A DNA stretch of 57,542 nt. It comes from Marinifilum sp. D737 (GTDB taxonomy: Bacteria; Bacteroidota; Bacteroidia; Bacteroidales; Marinifilaceae). The notes under the pieces are model-generated. The model saw only the letters and a list, made by a program, of their open reading frames with translations. It had not been told where the DNA came from and searched no databases. The stretch lies in NCBI RefSeq assembly GCF_026672275.1, contig NZ_JANQCD010000030.1, positions 1 through 57,542 on the forward strand, given 5' to 3'. This document shows, piece by piece, positions 15,040 through 24,162 of this stretch; positions within the stretch are counted from its first letter, which is position 1, and each line of letters starts with the position of its first letter. Position numbers and translations under genes: made by a program.

Positions 15040-17871
15040 TTATTCAAATCCCACTATTTGTGGTATTATTTTCAAATTGTGTTGTATTGTTATCGCATCT
15101 TTTATTGCGCTATCAGTTCCTCCATCAGAAATTGTAAAATCAATAGGTAATATCGTACCAACAACATTATTAATATCTATTGTAAAAAGGATATAGTCTG
15201 TTCCTGCATCTGCATTTACAACACCCGATGCATTAGTTGTGGTTCCAAAACCACTTATCAAAACTTCATGTACAGTAACCCCAGTTCCTCCTATTGAATA
15301 ATTAAAAGACCAAGCTCCAGTATCACACAATCGATTCACTCTAAATTGTATTTGCGATGTCCCAGGTGAATAGGTATTGCCTGAAGGCTCAATTACTGCC
15401 TGCAAGCCATTCAAATCCGGACAATGTGTTCCATTTGTAAATCCAGCATCGGTTTCTGGGTTCGTAGTTCCTGTTACATCAACAAGCGAAATGTTATTTT
15501 CTTTTATTACCGTAACATCGAAACTACAAGTTGCCTCATTGCCTGCTGCATCTGTTACTTCAAAAGTATTGGTTGTTGTTCCAACTGGGAAAATCGCACC
15601 TGATGCCAACCCAGCTGTTTGAACTGTAGTTGCTCCTGCACAATTATCGACTCCTACAGGTGTTGTATAAGTTACAACTGCACCACATGAACCTGCATCT
15701 GCAGGTTGGGCAATATTTCCAGAACAACTTATTGTTGGATCTTGATTATCAGTTACCGTAACAACTTGCGTATCCGTAGAAGTTAAACCTGCATTATCGG
15801 TTACTGTCCAGGTTACTGTTGTATTGCCTAATGGGAAAGTTACCGGGGCATTATTTGTCACAGATGCCACACCACAATTATCTGATGTTGTTGGGGTTCC
15901 CAAAGCAACCGAACTTGCATCACACGATCCTGCATCAGAGTTTACATTCACATCTGCTGGTGCAGTAATCGCAGGATTAACATCATCAATAGCAGTTATA
16001 GTCTGGCTTACATTAATACTGTTACTTGCATCATCAGTTACTGAATATATTCTTGTTACAATATAAGGAGATGCTGTTGTACCTAAACCTCCATTATTTG
16101 AATCAGAAACCCAAGCTACAGTTGGTGTAACTGTACAATTATCTGCTTCATCTGTTACAACCGTAATATCTGGCGTTGGCACTTTACTAATACACTTTAC
16201 TGTAATAGGGGAAGGATTCGAAGCAGTAGGAGACACATTATCCCCTAATACATTCATTTCATACGTAGCTTCATTACCAGCCTCATCTGTAGCTGTAAGT
16301 ATCACTTTTTCGCCTCCAAATACTTTTGTGCCTGCAGCAGGATTTTGAGTAATCACAAGATCTGCATCACAATTATCAATTGCATCAACGCCTACTGTAT
16401 AATCTGGCAAGGTAAAATCACAAGCGCTTCCCAAATCAATTGTGTTTGCAGGAAGGGTAGATTTGATGAATTGTGGAGGCTCTACATCTGAATTAACAGA
16501 ATAAAATTGTATACCATCAATTAAATTCCCTGAACTTGATGATGGACTAACTGTTTCAATTTGGAAACGCACTTTACCTCCTGGCAATGAGCTTGGAACT
16601 GTATAAGATCCTGAATGAACCACCCAAGCATCACCAATATCATTAGTAATTGTTGCTATATTCGAAAGAGTTCCTCCAACAGGACCAATTCGTAAACGTA
16701 TTGTTTCTGAGCTGCTATTTCTATACCTGTAAGTAATGGCCCACACCATTTCGGCTCCAGGGTTTACATCCAAATCTTGATACATGGTATTGGCACCTTT
16801 TGAATTCAATTCACAAAATTGTCCTCCATCCGGTGTGGAAACACCTAAAAAGCCCGATCTCCAGATCTCAATTCCATGGGGAGTGCTACTCCATCCATTT
16901 ACGGTTGAATAAACTTTCCAATCTTGTGTTAATACAGGTTCATTAAAAGTCCAATTCTCAATTGTTGTTTCACAAGGAGATACAACATAAATTGAAAACA
17001 ATTCTGAATATCCACCAATACCACAAGCATTTGTCCCTCTAACTTTTAATTCTCCCGAAGTTGCATCAGCAGCAAAGTTTACTGTAATCTCATCACCATT
17101 ATTTGTGATATTCGCACCAGTTCCTGAATATTCCCAATCATAATTTGTGGCATTTGTTACTGCTGGTATTCTGTATATAACCCCAGTCTGACCTGATTGA
17201 ACAATTGCATCTCCTGTAATATCACCAGCATCTGATGGCGAAGTAAGAACAGTAGTGGTTATGCCTGCATAGGTAGCTATACAACCATTAGCATTAGTAA
17301 CTTCAACAGTTACCTCCTGACCGTTTGTTAAACCTGTAGTAGAATAAGTAGAACCATCTCCATTTTGAACACTACTTCCGTCAACTTTAAAGTTATAATT
17401 TGTCCCACCATTAGCTGTAAAGGTCACATTATCACCAGCACAAATTGTATTATCCGAATCACTACTGGTTAATGTACCTGGTGGTAAAGCATGAACATAA
17501 ACTGTTAAAGTTATTACATCTGAAGAACAGCCAGGGGTTGTTTCCACAATCTCAACTGTGAAAGTTCCTGCACTTGTCCATGTATAAGAAAAAATATCTT
17601 TGAAGTAATTTGATTTATCCGCATCCGGATGAACAGGGTGATTAACTGCATCTGTGGCATCAATTGAATGTGTTACAACAGATACCGGCATAGTAACTGG
17701 AGAAGTATTTACTTTCCATTCAACGGTAGATGCATCAAAACCATACATATGGTAGTCCACAGTTTGTCCTACACAAACATGCTGCTCAGTAGCTTGTCCC
17801 CAACCATTAGTTAGGCCAAAAACAAAAATGAATAGTAAGAAGATTGTTATATGGCGTAAAAATCTTATCAA
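15040..17871 (-). CDS. Secreted multidomain HYR/Ig-like adhesin-type protein
   Basis: Function unproven, 943 residues. Signal peptide 1-26 (ends GWGQ). Domains in order: Ig/PKD-like 27-130 (VTVYVHALPPG end), two further Ig-like units to about 300, a jelly-roll, carbohydrate-binding-like domain about 300-470 (ENWTFNEP, WRSGFLGV, GNLIDGIQFY), four HYR domains about 470-790 (AIDNCD, ATDEAGNEAT, TVTDNAG), and a C-terminal domain of the small-subunit type (HCPDLNGLQAVIEP) ending HNLKIIPQIVGFE. There is no sorting domain. It is the first gene of the eight-gene run. The start is TTG; no ATG or GTG precedes the signal peptide after the upstream in-frame stop. It is a plausible distal or tip component. 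Confidence 0.88.
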   Translation of the reverse strand: MIRFLRHITIFLLFIFVFGLTNGWGQATEQHVCVGQTVDYHMYGFDASTVEWKVNTSPVTMPVSVVTHSIDATDAVNHPVHPDADKSNYFKDIFSYTWTSAGTFTVEIVETTPGCSSDVITLTVYVHALPPGTLTSSDSDNTICAGDNVTFTANGGTNYNFKVDGSSVQNGDGSTYSTTGLTNGQEVTVEVTNANGCIATYAGITTTVLTSPSDAGDITGDAIVQSGQTGVIYRIPAVTNATNYDWEYSGTGANITNNGDEITVNFAADATSGELKVRGTNACGIGGYSELFSIYVVSPCETTIENWTFNEPVLTQDWKVYSTVNGWSSTPHGIEIWRSGFLGVSTPDGGQFCELNSKGANTMYQDLDVNPGAEMVWAITYRYRNSSSETIRLRIGPVGGTLSNIATITNDIGDAWVVHSGSYTVPSSLPGGKVRFQIETVSPSSSSGNLIDGIQFYSVNSDVEPPQFIKSTLPANTIDLGSACDFTLPDYTVGVDAIDNCDADLVITQNPAAGTKVFGGEKVILTATDEAGNEATYEMNVLGDNVSPTASNPSPITVKCISKVPTPDITVVTDEADNCTVTPTVAWVSDSNNGGLGTTASPYIVTRIYSVTDDASNSINVSQTITAIDDVNPAITAPADVNVNSDAGSCDASSVALGTPTTSDNCGVASVTNNAPVTFPLGNTTVTWTVTDNAGLTSTDTQVVTVTDNQDPTISCSGNIAQPADAGSCGAVVTYTTPVGVDNCAGATTVQTAGLASGAIFPVGTTTNTFEVTDAAGNEATCSFDVTVIKENNISLVDVTGTTNPETDAGFTNGTHCPDLNGLQAVIEPSGNTYSPGTSQIQFRVNRLCDTGAWSFNYSIGGTGVTVHEVLISGFGTTTNASGVVNADAGTDYILFTIDINNVVGTILPIDFTISDGGTDSAIKDAITIQHNLKIIPQIVGFE

Positions 17872-18405
17872 ATGCTCTTGTTTAGTGTATAAATATAGTA
17901 CTTACCGCGCTTAAAATAAGCTATTTTTTTCCAATTTATAAACATCTATACGACAATTGTTAAAAAGTGTTTACTTATTTTTTGATTAATTTCATCTTAA
18001 CAGATTTTTTTATCCGTTATTGACAAATATTAATCATTTTTAAACAAGCTTTCATGAAGCAATACCTCCCTCTCATCAATAAGATAAAACTACTCATCTA
18101 CAAGTTAATATCACTAATCAACAAAAACAAAATATTGACACAATAAAAAATAATTCCAAACGTAGAGTCATTTACTTAAGGGGTGACAAATATACGCAAC
18201 ACAAGTAAAAAAAGAAGATCATATTATCTTAAATTTAGGAATCCATTCCAGAATCTCACCAATCACATCTTGTTTTACACTAAAAAACAAAACGGGTAAA
18301 GTAGCAGGTAGAATTGCCTTGAAAAGAAAAGCACTTCATGACCATTCGGTATCCTAAACAACTTATGTGATAATTTTTCTAAAGTAATAATTCTTCAAAT
18401 AAATA
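17872..18405. other. AT-rich gap upstream of the eight-gene run
   Basis: This 534-bp stretch carries no gene. It should contain the operon promoter. A perfect -7-type element (minus strand TATATTTG, 18194-18187) is present but lacks a TTTG at the expected distance. Between about 18230 and 18370 short minus-strand frames read LFRIPNGHEVLFFS and ILPATLPVLFFSVKQDVIGE in different frames, possibly a decayed gene fragment; I cannot identify it. Confidence 0.5.
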
Positions 18406-19320
18406 TTAATCATGAAATAAGCCTATTGGATTGGGAGCATCAACCAGATCAATAGTAACTATGTTTGAGTAGGTAACACAACCCGCCCCCTTACTTGCTT
18501 GACGAACAAAAAAAGTTGTTTGTGTAATTGAACCGATATTTGAAGTATAATCCAAACTCTCTGCATTTTCAATTAAAGTCCAACTCATCAAGTCGGTTTT
18601 AGGATCAGAATTTAATTTTGTTGTGTAGTACCATTGGTAGGTAAAACTGGTTTCATTGCCTGAGGTAGTCGCAGGACTAACATTCAAAAAAGGATCCAAT
18701 TCGTTTCCTTCACAAATTTCCTGATCACTTGATATTTCACCTCCTGAAAAATTCTCTCCACAAATTGCCTGATAAATAGGATTGGTCATCAAGTCTGTTT
18801 CACCTCCAAAATTACAGTTGTTCTGATAATCAGTCAAACCATCATTACTGGCAGCTCCATCACATTGTAATACAGGATAAAGATTTGGATTCAAATGATT
18901 ACCATCATCCGATCCATCAATCGATCCAAGTATGTATACATTTGACGGATCAGAACTAGTAAATCCCCCTTGATTTGTATCTGATCCCGTATGAATAAAA
19001 TCACCAAGAACAATTAAAGTACCTCCTGCCTCAATCGTCATTTTATTTTCGGTAATCAAATCTCCTTCAACAATCAGAACACCATTATTTTGAATCACCA
19101 CATCAGAATTATTATCAACAACCAAGTTTCTTACCATTAATTTTCCGGTACTGGTAATGGTAAGTAAATTTTTATTCAAATTTAAATCGGGATTAGCATT
19201 CGAACGACGATCATCCTCAGTAGAAATGGTTATTGGAGTCTGACCTGGAGGTGGAACGATACCTGCTATATTTAAAAACGCTGCACTAATTAGAGTAATA
19301 ATTACACAAATCTTTTTCAT
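18406..19320 (-). CDS. Secreted repeat protein with Ig-like C-terminus
   Basis: Unknown function, 304 residues. Signal peptide about 1-19. Residues 45-115 repeat short strands of the kind LTITSTGKLMVRNLVV, VVIQNNGVLIVEGDL and MTIEAGGTLIVLGDF, a right-handed beta-helix-like pattern. Residues 190-300 are an Ig/PKD-like domain (DQEICEGNELDPFL, FTYQWYYT, AGCVTYSNIVTIDLV). The tail NPIGLFHD matches the C-terminal motif of the neighbouring secreted proteins. No sorting domain. It lies between two adhesin-like genes on the same strand, 135 bp after the 1196-aa gene with a terminator between. Confidence 0.8.
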   Translation of the reverse strand: MKKICVIITLISAAFLNIAGIVPPPGQTPITISTEDDRRSNANPDLNLNKNLLTITSTGKLMVRNLVVDNNSDVVIQNNGVLIVEGDLITENKMTIEAGGTLIVLGDFIHTGSDTNQGGFTSSDPSNVYILGSIDGSDDGNHLNPNLYPVLQCDGAASNDGLTDYQNNCNFGGETDLMTNPIYQAICGENFSGGEISSDQEICEGNELDPFLNVSPATTSGNETSFTYQWYYTTKLNSDPKTDLMSWTLIENAESLDYTSNIGSITQTTFFVRQASKGAGCVTYSNIVTIDLVDAPNPIGLFHD

Positions 19321-19380
19321 ATCTCTAGGGGGTTACTATGTTACATCGTCTTAATTTAATTAAATTAAATCACATATACG

Positions 19381-19423
19381 AAAAAGCGATGAATTTGTTT
19401 AAGAAGTACAAATTCATCGCTTT
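19381..19423 (-). terminator. Intrinsic terminator after the 1196-aa gene
   Basis: A perfect 16-bp stem (19383-19398 with 19408-19423) and a 9-base loop. On the minus strand it runs into five T residues. It separates the 1196-aa gene from the 304-aa gene. Confidence 0.85.
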
Positions 19424-19455
19424 ATTATCATACGTTAATTATAGGCTATCTACCC

Positions 19456-22400
19456 CTAATAGAAAATCCCAATTGGTTTTGGCTCTGTTTTTACCTGAAT
19501 ATCCAGGCTGGATTGACATGATTTTGAATCTCGTACTGTAATGGTATAGACTTGAGGTACTAATCCATTCAAATGATCTGTATTCAAGGCAGTATTATGA
19601 CTCCAAAGATAGTCATACTCAGCTCCGGTAATACGAGGAGTTCCTCCCGAGGCTTCAACGCTAATTTCTCCATCTGTTCCATCCGAACAAAGATTTGATT
19701 CTATTGCTTTCAGAGATACAATAGGATTTGGATTCACCTGAATTCCACTCACACTTTGACTTGCACTACAATTATTATCGGAAACTACCTCCAATGTGTA
19801 TGTTCGCGATGTTAATACATTGGTCAATGGAACTGCTTTTACATTAAGCCCAGTACCTGTAATTTCTGAGGAAGGATTCCAATTGTAGGTCGGATTGCTA
19901 GCATTAGACACATTGGCAGTCAAATTAATCTCGGCTCCACTACACACCTCGGTTTGATCAGCTGTTAAACTATTAATAATCGGTGTAGGTTTAATTGTTA
20001 CCACAACATCATCCGAAGATTCACATGCTTTTCCAACTCCGTCGGAAACAGTAAGGGTGTATGTATATACACCTGCAGGAACATTAGGTGATATTGTAGG
20101 ATTCTCGCTATTCAAATCCATATCGGTTAATCCTAAGGCTTTGTCACAAGTCCATTCATATACAATTCCCCCAGTCCCATTTAATGTTCTGGATTTTTCT
20201 TTTTCACACATTTCAAAGTCGGCACCCGCATTGGCTTTTAAATCGGTTGGTAACGGAATATTAATTGCAACATCCTTGGAGCTACAAGAAAATTTATCCT
20301 TTATCGTAATATTATGAGCCCCTACCGTGTAGGTCCCCTGAAACTTATTCTCATTTTGAAAAGCTCCACCATCCAAAGCGTATAAATAATTAAGAGGATC
20401 CAAGCCGTCTTTTAATTCAATAATAATTGTAGAAATAGCATCACCTCCTCCACAAGTTACATTGGAAATTGCATTGGCTTTAATTTCTCCAACATCCAGT
20501 ATATCTATCTTTTTTCGGAAATAATCAGAAGCGTCGGTACTACAAGGACAACCTCTCAACACCTCAAACAAAATATCTTTGGCACCAGAAACCTCGTTAC
20601 TGGCCATATAATAAATCTTAATATCAGATTGACCAGGAGCAAATGTAACATCTTCAGGAAAGTTCCCAATTTTGGTTCCATCCTCGGTAACTTCAAAATA
20701 ATCAACTCCATTAACAGCCGTTCCTGAAATATTTACATGAAAGGTATATTCTTCATCCAAGTTTTCTTTTCTTGAAAAACTAATGTAACTCTTGTCACAA
20801 CCACGATACATCACCGACTTGTCACCATCCAATCCATCCAGTTTATTTTCAACTGTTACCTCGTTGGATTTGAAACTTTTGGCTTCAAGAAATACTGCTG
20901 AATCCCAGCTGCCATCACCCACATCTCCAACGGCAAGTTTTATATGGTACGTTTTACACATTTCAACTTTATAAGTTGCAGTTAAAACTACAGTATGCCC
21001 ATCATATTCTATGGCATAACCACCATTACCGATATACTTTCTTTGAATTCGCCCTCCGGCACTATACTCTGTTCTATCAGCAAACTGTCCATTATCCACA
21101 TAATATTTTTCATTTACAGGATTACATGAAGCGCTGGGAATCGTACTATATTCCTGATAATAAAATTCTCTTCTAGATCTGTCCCAATAAGCTCCATTGG
21201 AATCATAAACATCATTAACATTATAACTTAACCCCTGGTAGGTACCAAAACTATATCTCCCTTCTACTCCTCTACCATGAACGTTATTAATGGCAACAGG
21301 CGTAACACCATCAGGCAACAAAGCAATGTTCTTAGCTGAGGCTCTACTTCCATCTCCAATGCCAGGACCACTTAAAAAGAATCCAAAAACATCATTAAAA
21401 TTACCACATGCAAATTCTAAAAACTCCTCTGATGCAAACACATAACGAAACTGAAGCATATCTCCTGCCGGGGTAAAGTCAAATTCGAGGACTGCAGCAT
21501 CTTCTGTATTTCCTGCAGATATTCCATTTAAATCCGAATCTCCATTAACGCCTGATAAATCGCTGGAAGTTCTGTCACTACTATTGGGACCAACAGCATT
21601 GCTCACATCTCCAGTTGAAAGAATAACCCCCTCTGACAATGAAAAATCTGAATCTCCTTTATTAAAATAACCTATCTGTCTGCTATCTCCGGTAAAGGTG
21701 ACATTATCAGCAGTTAAACATCCAGTCACCAAAACATTCTGCACTAAATCTTCAGGAGAAGTTCCGATACTTGCATCCTGTGTATTAATTTTTATGGATG
21801 CAGTTGATGGTTTATCGTCATCCACAATGGTTATTGTCTCTTGCTGAGAACCATTTTCATTGGCATTGGTCACTCCTACAATATCAACAATTACATCCCT
21901 ATCTCCATCGTTAGTATTGTTATCAATTGCTGTTAAAACAATAGTCTTTGAAAGACTTCCCGCAGGTATCACAATTGTATTTGAGCAATTGTAATCAACA
22001 GAGGGTGCAGTACCTGTAAATCCTAAATTAACAGTAATATCATTCACTGAAACTTCATCTAAATTAGCAGTAATACTAACATTTCCTCCATTTTCGTCAA
22101 CCGTTGAACTACTTGTTACTAAACTTACAACAGGCATCTTTGGGAGAATATTTAAGGTATAATCTTCTACTTCTCCATAAAAGTGACTTGATTGACAAGG
22201 ATCTGAATTATTATTATAATCCAATTTCACTCTCATTCGCGTTTTACCTAATACTGCATTTTCAGGTATAGTTATAATAACAGCAGCACTATTTCTACCA
22301 TCGCTAACATTTATCTCTTCATTACTATCATTAAAGTCTCCATCCTGATTCCAATCTACCCAAAGTCTCAAATAAACTGGATATCCCCAAGAATTTACCA

Positions 22401-23046
22401 CTTCAATATTCGCAGTATAATCACTTCCTCTTACCACATTAGCAGTCATACTTGAGAAATCACCATAAGCCTCACAATTACTAGAATTATCAATGCTTCC
22501 AATTTGCAAACGACTCAAATAAAATATATTTCCTCCCCACCAATCAGTAGCGCACTGAACATTAGGCTCGCAATAAGAAGCACCAACAGAAACAACTTCA
22601 ATTATTGCTTCCCAACCTATCTGGGTATTTTTCCAATTTGAATTAAATTTAAATGTAATTGAATTACTTGATGAAGTTATTTCTCCAGGATCATTTCTAT
22701 CTTGATATGAGCCTATAAATAAACTCCCTGTATTTAAACCGTCATAAATTGAGAGAATATCATTATTTTTCCTTAATCGAAAAGAAGTAAACCTTACTTT
22801 TATAATTGTTCCAATTGGAGATGTTAAAGTTAAAGTACTATTTTCATTATCCCCATAGTTGCCAAATTTTCCTCCAGAATCATAAAAATAATCTCCCGTT
22901 TTTACACTTACAGGTGAAGCATCTCCCATCTTAATATGATTAGTTTGAGCTAACACAGATAAAGTTGCAAATGGCAGAAGCAATACTATTAATATAACTT
23001 TAAAATATGATGTGAAATAAAACTTGGTATACAAAGGACTATCCAT
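19456..23046 (-). CDS. Secreted CUB/GEVED/choice-of-anchor L protein
   Basis: A 1196-residue adhesin-like protein. Signal peptide 1-34 (ends SVLAQ). Domains: CUB-like about 35-155 (YDSGG, ILSIYDG), GEVED about 160-305 (WVDWNQDGDFND, GEVEDYTLNI), Calx-beta about 306-415 (VDENGGNVSITANL), choice-of-anchor L about 416-740 (NVLVTGCLTADNVTFTG, EGVILSTGDVSNAVG, FRYVFASEEFLEFACG), then SprB/PKD-like repeats (NVTCGGGDA, GADFEMCEKEKS, PTPIINSLTADQTEVCSG). It ends EPKPIGIFY. Proteins of this type usually carry a T9SS sorting domain; this one does not. It has its own terminator, so it is a separate unit from the eight-gene run while sharing the tail motif. Confidence 0.9.
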   Translation of the reverse strand: MDSPLYTKFYFTSYFKVILIVLLLPFATLSVLAQTNHIKMGDASPVSVKTGDYFYDSGGKFGNYGDNENSTLTLTSPIGTIIKVRFTSFRLRKNNDILSIYDGLNTGSLFIGSYQDRNDPGEITSSSNSITFKFNSNWKNTQIGWEAIIEVVSVGASYCEPNVQCATDWWGGNIFYLSRLQIGSIDNSSNCEAYGDFSSMTANVVRGSDYTANIEVVNSWGYPVYLRLWVDWNQDGDFNDSNEEINVSDGRNSAAVIITIPENAVLGKTRMRVKLDYNNNSDPCQSSHFYGEVEDYTLNILPKMPVVSLVTSSSTVDENGGNVSITANLDEVSVNDITVNLGFTGTAPSVDYNCSNTIVIPAGSLSKTIVLTAIDNNTNDGDRDVIVDIVGVTNANENGSQQETITIVDDDKPSTASIKINTQDASIGTSPEDLVQNVLVTGCLTADNVTFTGDSRQIGYFNKGDSDFSLSEGVILSTGDVSNAVGPNSSDRTSSDLSGVNGDSDLNGISAGNTEDAAVLEFDFTPAGDMLQFRYVFASEEFLEFACGNFNDVFGFFLSGPGIGDGSRASAKNIALLPDGVTPVAINNVHGRGVEGRYSFGTYQGLSYNVNDVYDSNGAYWDRSRREFYYQEYSTIPSASCNPVNEKYYVDNGQFADRTEYSAGGRIQRKYIGNGGYAIEYDGHTVVLTATYKVEMCKTYHIKLAVGDVGDGSWDSAVFLEAKSFKSNEVTVENKLDGLDGDKSVMYRGCDKSYISFSRKENLDEEYTFHVNISGTAVNGVDYFEVTEDGTKIGNFPEDVTFAPGQSDIKIYYMASNEVSGAKDILFEVLRGCPCSTDASDYFRKKIDILDVGEIKANAISNVTCGGGDAISTIIIELKDGLDPLNYLYALDGGAFQNENKFQGTYTVGAHNITIKDKFSCSSKDVAINIPLPTDLKANAGADFEMCEKEKSRTLNGTGGIVYEWTCDKALGLTDMDLNSENPTISPNVPAGVYTYTLTVSDGVGKACESSDDVVVTIKPTPIINSLTADQTEVCSGAEINLTANVSNASNPTYNWNPSSEITGTGLNVKAVPLTNVLTSRTYTLEVVSDNNCSASQSVSGIQVNPNPIVSLKAIESNLCSDGTDGEISVEASGGTPRITGAEYDYLWSHNTALNTDHLNGLVPQVYTITVRDSKSCQSSLDIQVKTEPKPIGIFY

Positions 23047-23350
23047 AAAAATACATTTTAGGAGTTGTTCAAAAATAGAGCTCCCAAAAATAGAAGAATA
23101 ATCTTATTTTTAATCTCTTATCAAACTATTTTTGTTTATTTTTTATTAATTACACCAAAGAATAAATAAATCCCTAAAAACTGTAGAACAAGCTAAAAGA
23201 TTAGAATCAAGAAATTCATTACTTATTTTAATCTCAATTTCATAATAATATTATATTATACTGAAAAACTAAAAGTTTTATTCGCACATCTTTAGTTTTC
23301 GCAAAGAGTAAACTACATTTGCATTTAACTGAATTTCTTTAGCTGTAAAT
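23047..23350. other. Divergent promoter region
   Basis: An AT-rich 304-bp spacer between the divergent 1196-aa gene and the nucleotidase gene. TACATTTG at 23314-23321 is a good -7 element for the plus-strand gene; TTTA 19 bases upstream is a weak -33. On the minus side CAAAAATA occurs twice (23070-23077, 23085-23092), each the complement of TATTTTTG, without clear -33 partners. Nothing else is recognisable. Confidence 0.5.
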
Positions 23351-24046
23351 ATGAATAAATACAAACACATCTTCTTCGATCTGGACAGAACCTTATGGGA
23401 TTTTAATGCAAATTCCGAAATTACCTTAAACCAATTGTACCGAGATTACCAATTGCAAAATATTTTTGGAAGCTTCCTGTTTTTTAAATCACGATTTGAA
23501 TATCACAACGGCAAACTTTGGAATGCTTATTACCAAAACAGAATCAAGAAAGAAGATTTGATGTATAGAAGATTCTATCTGTGTTTGAAAGAATCGGGAG
23601 CAGACGATTTGGAATTGGCGAAAGAAATTGCTCAGGATTTTATTGAAATAAGCCCTTTGCAAACCAAAACCTTTCCCAAGGCACATGAAATGCTACAACA
23701 ACTAAAAGAAAAAGGCTATCAATTGCACATTATCACCAATGGATTTAACGAGGTACAATTCAAGAAACTCACAAACTGTGAACTCATATCCTATTTCACA
23801 GAAATCATAACATCCGAAGATGCCGGGGCAAACAAACCCTCACCTTTGATATTCGAATATGCATTACAAAACACGGGCGCCACAACAAGTAATAGCCTTA
23901 TGGTTGGAGACGACTTGAAAACGGACATTGCAGGAGCAAGAAAATCAAATATAGACCAGATCTATTTCAATTCGAATAAAACCAAGCATGACAGTGATGT
24001 AACTTACGAAGTGAACCAATTGATAGAAATCACAAAAATTCTGTAA
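23351..24046 (+). CDS. YjjG-family HAD nucleotidase
   Basis: A cytoplasmic HAD hydrolase of 231 residues, probably a 5'-nucleotidase that removes non-canonical pyrimidine nucleotides. Motif I is FFDLDRTLWDF (nucleophile Asp and acid Asp in DLDRT) at about 9-19. A helical cap follows (about 20-100). Motif II is IITNGFNEVQ, motif III includes the Lys in ANKPSP, and motif IV is VGDDLKTDIAGARK. The DRTLWDF variant and length fit the YjjG type in Bacteroidota. The exact substrate cannot be read from sequence. Confidence 0.85.
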   Translation: MNKYKHIFFDLDRTLWDFNANSEITLNQLYRDYQLQNIFGSFLFFKSRFEYHNGKLWNAYYQNRIKKEDLMYRRFYLCLKESGADDLELAKEIAQDFIEISPLQTKTFPKAHEMLQQLKEKGYQLHIITNGFNEVQFKKLTNCELISYFTEIITSEDAGANKPSPLIFEYALQNTGATTSNSLMVGDDLKTDIAGARKSNIDQIYFNSNKTKHDSDVTYEVNQLIEITKIL

Positions 24047-24129
24047 AAAACGCTCAAGCCTTACAATTTAAAATCACTTTTTAAGATATTTTAACAATTC
24101 ATAAGCAAAAACTGCCGAAGAGCATGTTT

Positions 24130-24156
24130 TTTGCAATAAAACAAAACCTATATTTG
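24130..24156 (+). promoter_or_regulatory. Promoter-like elements of the ncRNA
   Basis: TATATTTG at 24149-24156 matches the Bacteroidota -7 consensus exactly. TTTG at 24130-24133 is the nearest -33 candidate, with 15 bases between, somewhat short. The inferred start is near 24163. Confidence 0.5.
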
Positions 24157-24162
24157 CAGCGG

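Noticed and set aside
10110-17871. Type V (FimA/Mfa-like) pilus operon
   Set aside because: The small proteins have ordinary signal peptides without a lipobox Cys, no protease-cleaved A strand, and different domain patterns.
18230-18370. Decayed gene upstream of the eight-gene run
   Set aside because: The frames are short, in different phases and match no family I know; chance is not excluded.
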